Source: Nocardioides ungokensis (lineage in GTDB: Bacteria > Actinomycetota > Actinomycetes > Propionibacteriales > Nocardioidaceae). Taken from it: 64,000 nucleotides of DNA. The stretch covers positions 62,001 to 126,000 of the forward strand of contig NZ_CP059164.1 of assembly GCF_013466985.1 (NCBI RefSeq), read 5' to 3'. This document shows, in pieces, positions 25,830-36,987 of this stretch. A program made the translations under genes and the position numbers. Each line of letters begins with the position of its first letter. The stretch's first letter is position 1. The notes below the pieces were generated by a model. That model had not been told where the DNA came from and searched no databases. It saw only the letters and a list, made by a program, of their open reading frames with translations.

Positions 25830-27056
25830 TCACTCCTCCAGGTGCGCGTAGTAGTCGCGCGGACGCCCGTCGCGGTCGATCATCGACAGCAGCCGTAGAC
25901 CGGCGGCCTCGAGGGTGCGTGAGCTGAGCCAGGCCACCGCCAGGGTCGGCACCAGGACCAGTGCGAAGGTGACGATGAACCACGACCCCGGCTGCGCCGC
26001 GGGGAGCAGGTGGAGCCAGCCGAGGAAGCGCATCACCGGCTCGTGCAGCAGGTACACGCCGTACCCGAGCGACCCGATCCAGGCCAGCGGCTTCCAGCTC
26101 AGCCAAGCAGGCCACGGCCCGTCATGGAGCACGATCGAGGCCATCGCGACGGCGATGGCCAGCGAGTACGCCGGGTGCCACCAGTCGCCGGTCGGGGAGT
26201 CGAACGGCCGCGTCCAGACGAGGCCCGCGAGCGCCACCGTGCCGAGCACGGCGAGCGCGCCCCGCAGGGTGCGGCCGAGCCGGAGCCCGGTCGCGCTGAG
26301 CACCGCCAGGCCCATGCCGATGCCGAAGTCGGCCCCCCGCGACAGCGGCGAGAACCACACCGACCAGTCGGTGATCGGCGCCCCGGACACGTCGATCGCC
26401 CACCACAGGTAGGCCATGCTCACCACGGCGGCCAGGGCGGGCAGCGCCGACACGACCAGGATCCGGACCCGGCGGCTGTCGCTGCGGCGCGCGAGGGCGT
26501 TCACCAGCGGGACCGCGAGGGCCATCAGCACGTAGAAGTGCATCTCGACCGCCAGCGACCAGGCCGGTCCGTCGGTCCAGAAGATGTAGGTGTCGCTGTA
26601 GACGTGCGTGAACGTCAGGTGCAGCAGCAGGTCCTGCCAGTGCCCCGGCCAGACCGGGTTCGTGATTGCCCACACCACCACCACGGTGGTCACGTAGAGT
26701 GGCAGCAGCCGGGCCAGGCGGCGGTAGAGCAGCATCCGGCCCGACCGGCCGGGCAGGCCGTCGATCACGCTGCGCGCGACCGGCAGCCAGAGCACCAGGC
26801 CGGACAGCACGAAGAACATGTCCACGAACAGGTCGGTGCCGAGCATCAGCTGGTGGGCGGCGCCCGTCCAGGGCCAGGCCCACGCCGAGCCGGTGCGGTT
26901 GTTCTGGTACGCGTGGAACCAGACCACGGCCAGTGCGGCGAGGCCGCGCAGCCAGCCCAGCGGGAAGGTCACCCGTCGGGCGCGCGGCTCCTCGGCCGGT
27001 GCCGGTTCGGGCGCGTCGGGGGGAATCGTGGGCAGGGCGGTGAGGGTCGCTGTCAT
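25830..27056 (-). CDS. Acyltransferase family 3 (OafA/YrhL-like) membrane protein
   Basis: A 408-residue integral membrane protein with about ten hydrophobic helices. The family features are an early WLRGLAALAVVWFHAYQNN with the catalytic-type histidine, FFVLSGLVLWLP, and YRRLARLLPLY. Such enzymes move acetyl or other acyl groups onto sugars at the cell surface. Its ATG overlaps the stop of the glycosyltransferase gene upstream (ATGA), so the pair probably makes and acylates one surface polysaccharide or glycolipid. The acyl donor and acceptor are not visible in the sequence. Confidence 0.85.
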   Translation of the reverse strand: MTATLTALPTIPPDAPEPAPAEEPRARRVTFPLGWLRGLAALAVVWFHAYQNNRTGSAWAWPWTGAAHQLMLGTDLFVDMFFVLSGLVLWLPVARSVIDGLPGRSGRMLLYRRLARLLPLYVTTVVVVWAITNPVWPGHWQDLLLHLTFTHVYSDTYIFWTDGPAWSLAVEMHFYVLMALAVPLVNALARRSDSRRVRILVVSALPALAAVVSMAYLWWAIDVSGAPITDWSVWFSPLSRGADFGIGMGLAVLSATGLRLGRTLRGALAVLGTVALAGLVWTRPFDSPTGDWWHPAYSLAIAVAMASIVLHDGPWPAWLSWKPLAWIGSLGYGVYLLHEPVMRFLGWLHLLPAAQPGSWFIVTFALVLVPTLAVAWLSSRTLEAAGLRLLSMIDRDGRPRDYYAHLEE

Positions 27057-28981
27057 GCGGCCACCTCCGTGCGGTCGGTGGGAGTGTCGTCGCGGTCGGT
27101 GGTGCCGGCGCTCGCGGCGGTGCGCGGGGTCACGACCCACTGGTGCTCGCCGCGCAGCTGCTTGAGGTGCGCGATCCGGTTCACCAGGTTCTTCCACTCG
27201 GTGTAGAAGAAGAGGTTCGCCAGCCCGGCGCCCACGAACCACCAGGGGTGCTCGCGCAGGTCCGGTGTGGCGAGCCGCCAGGCCGCCAGCGTCTGGAGCG
27301 GGCCGGACACCGTGGTGAACAGGGTCAGCAGCATGAAGATCGGGATGTCGAGCTGGAAGCCGCCGTCGCGCCAGGCCAGGAAGCCGAACAGCGGCCACAC
27401 CGACATCGCGAGCCACGGGTAGACCTCACGCCAGCCGAGGAGGTAGGCCACGCCGATCTTCTGGCGCAGGGTGAGGCTGGGCTGGCGCAGGATCGGCCAC
27501 AGGTGGCGCAGCGAGACCTGGAACCAGCCCTGGGCCCAGCGCATCCGCTGCTTCCACAGCGCACGCGGGGTCTCGGGGGCGAGCTCGCGGCTGACCAGGC
27601 CGGGGTCGTTGACGATCCGGCCGTCGGCCTCGAGGACGCGCATCGAGGCCTCGATGTCCTCGGTGAGGAACGAGCCGCGCAGGCGGATCTGCTCCAGGGC
27701 CGAGGCGCGCCAGTAACCGTTGGAGCCCCCGAAGATGCCGAAGCCGTAGAGCGAGGTGCGACCCGGGTGCGAGACGGCGTAGATCTGCTCGAACTCCACC
27801 GCGATCAGCTTCGCCATCGCCGAGTCGTCGCCGTTGCGGATCACGCAGTGACCCTGGACGACGTCGGCCCCATCGGCGATCCACCGCCAGGCCCGGTCGA
27901 AGGAGCCGGCCGCCGGATGGTGGTCGGCGTCGAAGATCCCGACGAACTCGCCCTCGGCGACCCGCAGCGCGGCATTGACGTTCTGCGCCTTCGAGGTGCT
28001 GTCGGGCACCTTGAGGACCGTCAGGTCGGCGTGCTCGCGCGCCAGCCGGGCCAGGTCGTCCTCGACCGCGAGCGGCACCGGGGTGTTGTAGGCCAGCACG
28101 ATCTGCAGGCCGCCGGCGTAGCGCTGGGCGAGGAAGGCGTGGACGGTCTCGACGATGGTGTCGGCCTCGTTCGGCAGGTACGCCGCGATCACGGCCGTGG
28201 CCCGCGGGGCCGGCCCCACCGGGGCGTCGGGAAGGCGGGGTGGCTCCAGGGCGCGCGAGCACTCGGCCCAGATGGTCAGGGCGGTGACGCCCATGGCGGT
28301 CACCAGCACCCAGTAGAGGACACCCGACAGGTCGATGCCGACCATCGAGAGCCCGACCAGGAGCAGGAAGGGCAGCAGCACGCTGCCGACGGTGGCCAGC
28401 AGCAGCTGCCGGCTGGCGCTGAACCAGGTGACCGCCTTGCGGCGGGTCTTGAGGTGCACCCCCTGCTGGCGGGGCTGGTGGTCACGCTGGTTGACCGACT
28501 CCGCGGCGGCCGCGGCGGCGTGCTGCTCGGCCTCGCGCGGGTCCTGCTTGCGCGTGATCGGCGCCCAGCCGACGCCGAGGTCGATGACGCCCTCGTGGAC
28601 GCCGAGCCGGTCGAGGACCTCGATCGCGTGGTAGGCCATCTCCTGGAGCCGGACCGGGCGGGCCGCCCGGTCCTCGTGCTTGAGGCGCAGGGTGAGCCGT
28701 CCGTCCGGGGTCCCGGCGACGATCTCGCCGGGCTGGAGGAAGCGGGTCAGCAGCTCGGCGGCCTCGGCCACCGCGGCGGCCGGCGCCCGCACGGAGGCGG
28801 TGACGTCCGACCCCGGCACCGCCCACACCGGGTCGATGACGGCGACGATCTCGCGCTGGCGGGTCGGCACGGAGAGCCGGGGTCGGGTGGGAAGGCTGAT
28901 GATGTCGGTCCAGGAGCCCACGCGACCGGTGGTCGGGGCATCGGGGACGACGGGGCTCTGTCGGGGGAGCAACAAGGACAC
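27053..28981 (-). CDS. Membrane glycosyltransferase family 2 (BcsA/HAS-like)
   Basis: A 642-residue processive-type GT2. After an unassigned ~190-residue N-terminal region come two membrane helices (LLLATVGSVLLPFLLLVGLS), then the catalytic domain: VIAAYLPNEADT, FDADHH (DxD), LTEDIEASM (TED) and KQRMRWAQGW (QxxRW). Further helices follow. These motifs define a polymerising transferase such as cellulose- or hyaluronan-type synthases, working at the cytoplasmic face and possibly extruding its product. The GTG start follows AAAGG. No PilZ motif is obvious. The partner acyltransferase overlaps by four bases. Confidence 0.82.
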   Translation of the reverse strand: MSLLLPRQSPVVPDAPTTGRVGSWTDIISLPTRPRLSVPTRQREIVAVIDPVWAVPGSDVTASVRAPAAAVAEAAELLTRFLQPGEIVAGTPDGRLTLRLKHEDRAARPVRLQEMAYHAIEVLDRLGVHEGVIDLGVGWAPITRKQDPREAEQHAAAAAAESVNQRDHQPRQQGVHLKTRRKAVTWFSASRQLLLATVGSVLLPFLLLVGLSMVGIDLSGVLYWVLVTAMGVTALTIWAECSRALEPPRLPDAPVGPAPRATAVIAAYLPNEADTIVETVHAFLAQRYAGGLQIVLAYNTPVPLAVEDDLARLAREHADLTVLKVPDSTSKAQNVNAALRVAEGEFVGIFDADHHPAAGSFDRAWRWIADGADVVQGHCVIRNGDDSAMAKLIAVEFEQIYAVSHPGRTSLYGFGIFGGSNGYWRASALEQIRLRGSFLTEDIEASMRVLEADGRIVNDPGLVSRELAPETPRALWKQRMRWAQGWFQVSLRHLWPILRQPSLTLRQKIGVAYLLGWREVYPWLAMSVWPLFGFLAWRDGGFQLDIPIFMLLTLFTTVSGPLQTLAAWRLATPDLREHPWWFVGAGLANLFFYTEWKNLVNRIAHLKQLRGEHQWVVTPRTAASAGTTDRDDTPTDRTEVAA

Positions 28982-29300
28982 GGGCGGAACCTTTCGGTTG
29001 TCGACGTGAGCGCGGGCGTCCTGCGTGCAGGCCGCACTGCTGACGGGTGTCGATCGCTGACGGCCGCTCGAAGTGGGGCCGGTCGTGTGCGTCGAAAGGC
29101 GCGCTGCGTGAGTCGCGCTGGATCGATCACCGTGTCGGACTCCGGGGGTCCGGATCAAGTCGACACGGCGTGGTCGCGGTCACGGTGAACGCACAGCACC
29201 CGCCGGTCCACGCTCAGGAGCGGGGTCCGACGGGTGCTGCGTCACACCGTCCGGGTGGGCGAGGTCACGCCCGGGTGAGAACGCGTTCTGGTCGAGGCGG
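28982..29300. other. Gene-free gap with two hairpins
   Basis: This 319-bp gap lies between two minus-strand genes. CCGTGTCG (29130-29137) pairs exactly with 29161-29168. A 16-base arm at 29194-29209 pairs with 29224-29239 with two mismatches (core CAGCACCCG/CGGGTGCTG). The second hairpin may end the DHA2 transporter transcript. No convincing gene or riboswitch is visible, and the promoter of the glycosyltransferase gene is not obvious. Confidence 0.4.
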
Positions 29301-30797
29301 TCAGTGCGCGACGAGGGCGGCGGCGTCGACCGGCTGCTCAGGCCGGCTGCGGGGGAGGAACCAGGCCGGCACCAGCACGGCGGCCACCATGACCGTGGCA
29401 ACCGTGAACACCCCGGCGTAGACGCCGGCCAGGTCGCCCGGCACCGACGCCGGGTTGGTGGGGTCGACGTGGTCCTGGACGCCGTTGGTCAGGAGCACCG
29501 AGAACACCGCCGTCCCGATCGACGCCGCGACCTGCTGGACGATGTTCATCAGCGTCGAGCCCCGGGCGATGGTGTGGTCCTGCAGCGTCTGCAGCGCGGC
29601 CGACATGATCGGCATCATCGTGGCGCCCATGCCCAGACCCATCACGAACAGGGCCGAGAGCAGGAAGGTGTACGACGTGGTCTCGGTCAGCTGGGTGAAC
29701 ATGCCCATGCCGATCGTGATCACCACGATCCCCGTCATCACGATCTTGCCGGGACCGATCCGGTCCGCGAGCACGCCCGCGACCGGCATCGTCAGCATCG
29801 CGCCGATCCCCTGCGGCGCGAGCAGGAGGCCCGCGCCCAGCGCGTTCTCACCGCGCACGGTCTGGAAGTACAGCGGGAACAGGAGGCTGGCGCCGAAGAA
29901 GGCGATCGCGAACAGCGACATGGCGACCACCGCGACGGTCATCCGCGAGTTCTGGAACAGGCGCAGGTCCACGAGCGGGTGGATGTTGCGCCGGGCGAGG
30001 GCCCACGGCACGAACGCGATGATGAGGGCGGCGCCGACGATCGCGGGGACGAGCACCTGGCGGTCCTGGACGGTGCCGGCGGACGGGATCGAGGAGACGC
30101 CGTACAGGAAGGCGGCCAGGCCGGGGGAGAGCAGCACCATGCCCAGCCAGTCGAAGGTCTCGGACGGCTCGACGACGTCCTTGGGCAGGACCAGCGCGGC
30201 GTAGACGAGCGCGACAGCACCGATGGGGACGTTGATCAGGAAGATCCAGTGCCAGCTGGCCGAGTCGATCAGGGCGCCACCGAGGATGGGGCCGAAGATC
30301 GGGCCCAGCAGCATCGGGATGCCCAGGACGGCCATCACCCGCCCGACCCGCTCGGGGCCTGCCGCGCGGGTCAGGATCGTCATGCCCAGCGGCATCAGCA
30401 TGCCGCCGCCGAGGCCCTGGAGCACCCGGAAGGCCACGAGCACCTCGAGGGAGCTCGCGGTCGCGCACAGCGCGGAGCCGGCGGCGAAGAGCAGCACCGC
30501 GAGCAGGTAGAGCCGCTTGGTGCCGAAGCGGTCCGCGGCCCAGCCGGTGAGCGGGATGACACTGGCGAGGGCCAGCGTGTAGCCCGTCATCGTCCAGGCG
30601 ACCTCGGCGGAGGTGGCGTCGAACTCGCTCTGGAAGGTCTTCAGTGCGACCGACACGACGGTGATGTCGAGGATCGACATGATCGCGCCCAGCACGACGA
30701 CGCCGGCGACGACCAGGACGCCCTTGTCGAGCTTGTCGCTGGAGGAGGCCTGCGGTCGGGGTGTGGTGTCAGTGGTGCGGGTGGTGTCGTGGGTCAC
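29301..30797 (-). CDS. DHA2-family MFS drug efflux transporter (EmrB/QacA type)
   Basis: A 498-residue, 14-helix major facilitator. The DHA2 signatures are present: ILDITVVSVAL in helix 1 with the acidic residue, GWAADRFGTKRLYL in loop 2-3, and GPILGGALIDSASWHWIFLINVPIG (motif C region). It should export hydrophobic compounds using the proton gradient. The C-terminal ~30 residues are cytosolic. The GTG start lies six bases after a TAGCCT box, suggesting a leaderless message. No dedicated regulator is adjacent. Confidence 0.88.
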   Translation of the reverse strand: MTHDTTRTTDTTPRPQASSSDKLDKGVLVVAGVVVLGAIMSILDITVVSVALKTFQSEFDATSAEVAWTMTGYTLALASVIPLTGWAADRFGTKRLYLLAVLLFAAGSALCATASSLEVLVAFRVLQGLGGGMLMPLGMTILTRAAGPERVGRVMAVLGIPMLLGPIFGPILGGALIDSASWHWIFLINVPIGAVALVYAALVLPKDVVEPSETFDWLGMVLLSPGLAAFLYGVSSIPSAGTVQDRQVLVPAIVGAALIIAFVPWALARRNIHPLVDLRLFQNSRMTVAVVAMSLFAIAFFGASLLFPLYFQTVRGENALGAGLLLAPQGIGAMLTMPVAGVLADRIGPGKIVMTGIVVITIGMGMFTQLTETTSYTFLLSALFVMGLGMGATMMPIMSAALQTLQDHTIARGSTLMNIVQQVAASIGTAVFSVLLTNGVQDHVDPTNPASVPGDLAGVYAGVFTVATVMVAAVLVPAWFLPRSRPEQPVDAAALVAH

Positions 30798-30891
30798 CGG
30801 AGAAGGCTAGGTGTGCCCACCGACAGGCGCATCCGACTTTGGTCGACGGCCCAGTGGGATCGGTCACCCGATCCCGGGAGCTCCGCCGGGC

Positions 30892-31380
30892 TCAGGCGAG
30901 CAGCGCCTCGATCGCCGATACGACGCGGGCGTCGTCGGGCTCGACGCGGGGCGAGAAGCGGGCGACGACCTGGCCCTCGCCGTCGACGAGGAACTTCTCG
31001 AAGTTCCAGGTGATGTCGCCCGAGGATCCCTTCTCGTCCTGGGTGCCGACCAGCGCGGCGTACACCGGGTGCCGGTCGTCGCCGTTCACGTCGATCTTCT
31101 CGGTCATCGGGAAGCTGACGCCGTACGTCGCCGAGCAGAACTCCGCGATCTCGTCGGCGCTGCCGGGCTCCTGGCCGCCGAACTGGTTGCACGGCAGCCC
31201 GACGACGGTGAAGCCGGCGTCGGCGTACTTCTCCTGGAGGTTCTCGAGCCCGGTGTACTGCGGGGTGAGGCCGCACTTGCTGGCGACGTTGACCAGGAGC
31301 GCCGGACGGTGGCCGGTGATCTCGCCGAGGGTGGCCGGCGTCCCGTCGAGGCGGGCGAGGGAGGCGTCGAGGATGCTCAT
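30892..31380 (-). CDS. Glutathione peroxidase-family thiol peroxidase
   Basis: A 162-residue Gpx-like protein. The peroxidatic cysteine is in NVASKCGLTPQY, the second family motif is LPCNQFGGQEP and the third is WNFEKFLVD. Cysteine, not selenocysteine, is encoded. Actinobacteria lack glutathione, so it most likely uses thioredoxin; the Cys in LPCNQF is the usual resolving-site region for such enzymes. It reduces hydrogen or lipid hydroperoxides in the cytosol. The ATG lies seven bases from a TAGGCT box, divergent from the SNF2 gene. Confidence 0.88.
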   Translation of the reverse strand: MSILDASLARLDGTPATLGEITGHRPALLVNVASKCGLTPQYTGLENLQEKYADAGFTVVGLPCNQFGGQEPGSADEIAEFCSATYGVSFPMTEKIDVNGDDRHPVYAALVGTQDEKGSSGDITWNFEKFLVDGEGQVVARFSPRVEPDDARVVSAIEALLA

Positions 31381-31469
31381 GCCCCCGAGCCTAAACGGGT
31401 GGTGGAACTCCCTGTCGGCGGCGGTCGTTACCGTCGAGGTCCACCCCACCCCGGCCCCGAGGTCCGCCC

Positions 31470-34222
<2,753 letters not shown>

Positions 34223-34226
<4 letters not shown>

Positions 34227-34891
34227 GCGCTGTGGTCCACCCCGCCTTCGCGGCCCGGCGGAACGCCTCGCGGGCCACGACCTGGTGGGGGCGGGCCTGG
34301 GTCCGCGCGGTCGAGGAGTCGGCGTACGCCGAGCGCGACCTGGTCGCGGCGCGGGCCCTGTCGCGGTCCGGGCACGTCGGCGGGATCACCACCGACGCCG
34401 GACGGTTCGTGGCGGCGGTCGAGGACGGCGAGGGGATGTGGACGGTCTCCGGGACGCTGCCGGTGCTGGACGAGCGGGCCGGCACGGTCCTGGTCGAGAC
34501 GGTCGCGGCCGAGACGGGCCGGATCGCCTCGTTGCTGGCCGGGGAGCTGCCGCACGCCCTGGTGGAGCACGCCGAGGAGTCCGGTGTCGAGCTGCTGCCG
34601 TACGGCGGTGAGCTGGCCACCGACTGCACGTGCAGCTCGTGGGTCGACCCGTGCGTGCACGCGCTCGCCGTCCTCTCCCAGCTCACCTGGCTGGTCGAGG
34701 CCGACCCGTTCGTCCTGCTCCAGCTGCGCGGCCTGCCGCGCGACGACCTCCTCGCCCGGCTGCACGCCGGCGCGGTCGAGGAGCCCGAGGCCGTCGACGA
34801 CCTCGACACGGGCCTCGACGCAGCGCTCCGGGCCGCAGCCCTGCTCCGCCTGGTCGAGGATCCCGACCAGCCGCTCGACCACCTGTTCTGA
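34223..34891 (+). CDS. SWIM zinc-finger protein
   Basis: A 222-residue protein with a SWIM zinc finger (CxC...CxH) in DCTCSSWVDPCVHALAV near residue 145. The N-terminal part (ATTWWGRAWVRAVE) is the conserved opening of this family. SWIM fingers bind DNA or protein, and the gene is translationally coupled to the SNF2 ATPase before it, a widespread pairing that implies a two-subunit complex. The precise job is unknown. Confidence 0.85.
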
Positions 34892-34909
34892 CCTGGGTGA
34901 CGCCTCGGG

Positions 34910-35509
34910 TCAGGCGGCGGGGTCGGCGACGCCGAGGGCGCCGAGCGTCATCTGCCGCAGGAGGTCGTGCATCGGGGCGTCGGGCAGCAGGCCGCTGTGC
35001 GGCGTGGAGTTGATCAGGCCGAACGCCGCGTGCGCCATCGCCCGTGCCCGCTCCGGCACCAGGCCGGCATGGACCAGCCGGAGCTGACCGGCCCAGAGGT
35101 CGACGTACTCCCGCTGCAGGCTGCGCACCCGCTCACGGGCCTCCGCCGGCAGGGACTGCCAGTCACGGTCCTGCACGACGATCAGCGGCCGGTGCCGTAA
35201 CGCGAAGTCGACGTGCCAGTCCACGAGCGCGGCCACCGCGGACGCCGCGTCGGGGGCCGCGTCGACGCGTTCGCGACCGACGCTGAGGAGCTCCTGGCTG
35301 ATCGAGACCAGCATCTCGGCGAGCACGGCGTCCTTGGAGACGAAGTGCTTGTAGAGGGCCGGGCCGGAGATCCCGCAGGCGGCGCCGAGGTCGGCGACGG
35401 AGACCCCGTGGAACCCCCGGGCGGCGAACAGCTCGGCCGCGGTGGCGAGGATCTGCTCGCGTCGGCTGCGCGGGTCCGCGGTCGGCGCCGCGGACTGCTC
35501 GGTGGTCAC
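34910..35509 (-). CDS. TetR-family transcriptional regulator
   Basis: A 199-residue regulator with a typical N-terminal helix-turn-helix (REQILATAAELFAARGFHGV then SGPALYKHFVSKDAV). The GTG start lies seven bases after a TAACCT -10 box that is itself inside an 18-bp operator (35518-35535). A near-identical operator, again covering TAACCT, precedes the acyl-CoA carboxylase operon at 39540-39557. The protein therefore probably represses itself and that leucine-catabolic operon, releasing DNA on binding an acyl-CoA intermediate. The ligand is inferred; the shared operator is directly visible. Confidence 0.85.
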   Translation of the reverse strand: MTTEQSAAPTADPRSRREQILATAAELFAARGFHGVSVADLGAACGISGPALYKHFVSKDAVLAEMLVSISQELLSVGRERVDAAPDAASAVAALVDWHVDFALRHRPLIVVQDRDWQSLPAEARERVRSLQREYVDLWAGQLRLVHAGLVPERARAMAHAAFGLINSTPHSGLLPDAPMHDLLRQMTLGALGVADPAA

Positions 35510-35517
35510 GGACCTCA

Positions 35518-35535
35518 GGTTAGCGCTCGTTAACT
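35518..35535 (-). promoter_or_regulatory. TetR operator (self), pseudo-palindrome covering -10
   Basis: Read on the minus strand this is AGTTAACGAGCGCTAACC, 16 of 18 identical to the site at 39540-39557. Half-sites are GTTAACG and CGCTAAC. The TAACCT box that should act as -10 for the TetR gene overlaps its right end. The site also abuts the stop codon of the neighbouring CsoR-like gene. Confidence 0.65.
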
Positions 35536-35798
35536 CACGCCAGCGAGAGGAAGAGCTTCTCCATCTTCTTCACGTCCATCTCGGCCGCGCCGCCGTCCTG
35601 GGCCAGGCACTGCTGCAGGCCGGTGGCCACGATCGCGAAGCCGGCGCGGTCCAGGGCGCGGGAGACCGCGGCCAGCTGGGTGACGACGTCCTCGCACTCC
35701 CGGCCCTCCTCGAGCATGCGCAGCACGCCGGCCAGCTGGCCCTGGGCGCGCTTGATGCGGTTGATGACCGGGGTCATCTCCTGGGGGTCGAGCTCCAT
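35535..35798 (-). CDS. CsoR/CstR-family repressor, probably persulfide-sensing
   Basis: An 87-residue all-helical DUF156 protein (RIKRAQGQLAGVLRMLEEG is the family core). Copper-sensing CsoR uses Cys-His-Cys; here Cys35 and Cys64 are present, but the position four before Cys64 is glycine, not histidine. Two cysteines without the histidine is the CstR pattern, which senses persulfides. The neighbours (thioredoxin, rhodanese, persulfide dioxygenase, sulfite exporter) agree. Two ATACCCC/GGGGTAT palindromes in the divergent promoter region are likely targets. It is the last gene of the three-gene minus-strand operon. Confidence 0.8.
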   Translation of the reverse strand: MELDPQEMTPVINRIKRAQGQLAGVLRMLEEGRECEDVVTQLAAVSRALDRAGFAIVATGLQQCLAQDGGAAEMDVKKMEKLFLSLA

Positions 35799-35802
35799 GG
35801 GG

Positions 35803-36198
35803 TCAGTTCTCCTCGGTCAGGCGTGCCAGGGCGGCGGTCAGGCGGGTCCGGGCGTCGGCGGCGACGTCGCACAGGGCGTCCCCGGCCAGGCGGGTCATGG
35901 CGTCCGGGTCGAAGGCCTCGACCACCGTGGTGTCGTCGTCGATCGCGCGCACCGCGACGTTGCAGGGCAGCACGGTGGCGATCGCCGGGTCGATCCGGAG
36001 TGCCTGGTCGGCCAGCTCCGGGCGGCAGGCGCCCAGGATGACGTGCGGTGCGATGTCGACGTCGAGCTTGGCCTTCAGGGTCGCCTGGAGGTCGATCTCC
36101 GTGAGCACGCCGAAGCCCTGCTCGGCCAGCGCTGCCCGCACGTCGGCGACCGTCCGGTCGTAGGGCCGGGCGACGGTGGCCTGGAGGGTGTAGCCCAT
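35803..36198 (-). CDS. DUF302-domain protein
   Basis: A 131-residue cytosolic protein of the DUF302 family (DVRAALAEQGFGVLTEIDLQ and HVILGACRPELADQAL). The family often accompanies sulfur-oxidation and thioredoxin genes but lacks a defined activity. Its Cys in GACRPELA and LPCNVAVR are typical conserved positions. The ATG shares one base with the thioredoxin stop (TGATG) and a four-base gap separates it from the CstR-like gene, so all three are one transcript. Confidence 0.82.
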   Translation of the reverse strand: MGYTLQATVARPYDRTVADVRAALAEQGFGVLTEIDLQATLKAKLDVDIAPHVILGACRPELADQALRIDPAIATVLPCNVAVRAIDDDTTVVEAFDPDAMTRLAGDALCDVAADARTRLTAALARLTEEN

Positions 36199-36566
36199 CA
36201 GGACTGCTTCTCCTGCGCCTCGATCTGGGCGCGGACCTCGTCCATGTCGAGGTCGCGCACCGCGGCGATCACCTGCTCGAGCGCGGGTGCCGGCAGCGCG
36301 CCGGGCTGCGAGAAGACCAGCACGCCCTCCTTGAACGCCATCAGCGTGGGGATCGAGGTGATCCGCGCCGCGCCGGCCAGCGCCTGCTCGGCCTCGGTGT
36401 CGACCGAGCCGAAGAAGACGTCGGTGTGGGTCTCCGAGGCCTTCTCGTAGACGGGCGCGAACTGTCGGCAGGGTCCGCACCAGGACGCCCAGAAGTCCAC
36501 CAGGACGATGTCGTTCTCGGCGACGGTGCGTTCGAAGTTCTCTGCGGTCAGCGTGTTGGCGGCCAT
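36198..36566 (-). CDS. trxA: Thioredoxin
   Basis: A 122-residue thioredoxin with WCGPC in VDFWASWCGPCRQF, about ten residues longer at the C-terminus than canonical TrxA. It is the first gene of an operon with DUF302 and a CstR-like repressor, divergent from rhodanese and persulfide dioxygenase genes. This context suggests it reduces protein or low-molecular-weight persulfides, rather than serving as the housekeeping thioredoxin. Two probable CstR operators lie just upstream. Confidence 0.88.
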   Translation of the reverse strand: MAANTLTAENFERTVAENDIVLVDFWASWCGPCRQFAPVYEKASETHTDVFFGSVDTEAEQALAGAARITSIPTLMAFKEGVLVFSQPGALPAPALEQVIAAVRDLDMDEVRAQIEAQEKQS

Positions 36567-36592
36567 GGCCTGCCCCTTCTCTCGAGTGCCCT

Positions 36593-36646
36593 TTGACAAT
36601 ACCCCTGGGGTGTTATCGTGAATATCGTACATACCCCCTGGGGTAT
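36593..36646. promoter_or_regulatory. Divergent promoter region with two CstR/CsoR-type operators
   Basis: ATACCCCTGGGGTGT (36599-36613) and ATACCCCCTGGGGTAT (36631-36646) are pseudo-palindromes of the ATACCC...GGGTAT type bound by CstR and related repressors. A TTGACA at 36593-36598 is a possible rightward -35. The pair sits between divergent sulfur operons, so one repressor can control both. Confidence 0.65.
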
Positions 36647-36675
36647 CCTCAAGGCAGCGGACGAAGGGCTCCTGA

Positions 36676-36987
36676 ATGTGTGACATCGACGTGGACCGTC
36701 TCGACGCGGTCCTTCGTGAGGGCGGCGTGCTGATCGACGTGCGCGAGCCCGCGGAGTACGTCGAGGGGCACGTCCCCGGCGCGAAGCTCATCCCGATGAG
36801 CCAGCTGACCTCCCGCCTGGGAGAGCTGGACCGCAAGGCCCAGGTCCACCTGATCTGTGCCACGGGCAACCGCAGCGGCGCCATGACGGACGTGCTGATC
36901 GCGCGACGGTTCAAGGCCGTCAACGTGCTCGGCGGGACGAAGGCGTGGATCGAGTCGGGCCGCCCCGTGGAGGAAGGGCTCTCATGA
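36676..36987 (+). CDS. Single-domain rhodanese (thiosulfate sulfurtransferase-like)
   Basis: A 103-residue rhodanese domain. The active-site loop is ICATGNRSG with the catalytic cysteine, and the VLIDVREPAEYVEGHVPGA strand-helix is typical. It should carry sulfane sulfur as a cysteine persulfide and pass it to or from the enzyme encoded next. The ATG follows GAAGGG. The stop overlaps the dioxygenase start (ATGA). Confidence 0.87.
   Translation: MCDIDVDRLDAVLREGGVLIDVREPAEYVEGHVPGAKLIPMSQLTSRLGELDRKAQVHLICATGNRSGAMTDVLIARRFKAVNVLGGTKAWIESGRPVEEGLS

Noticed and set aside
28982..29158. N-terminal extension of the glycosyltransferase gene up to 29158.
   Set aside because: The added residues are not conserved-looking, and GTG 28981 has an AAAGG ribosome binding site.
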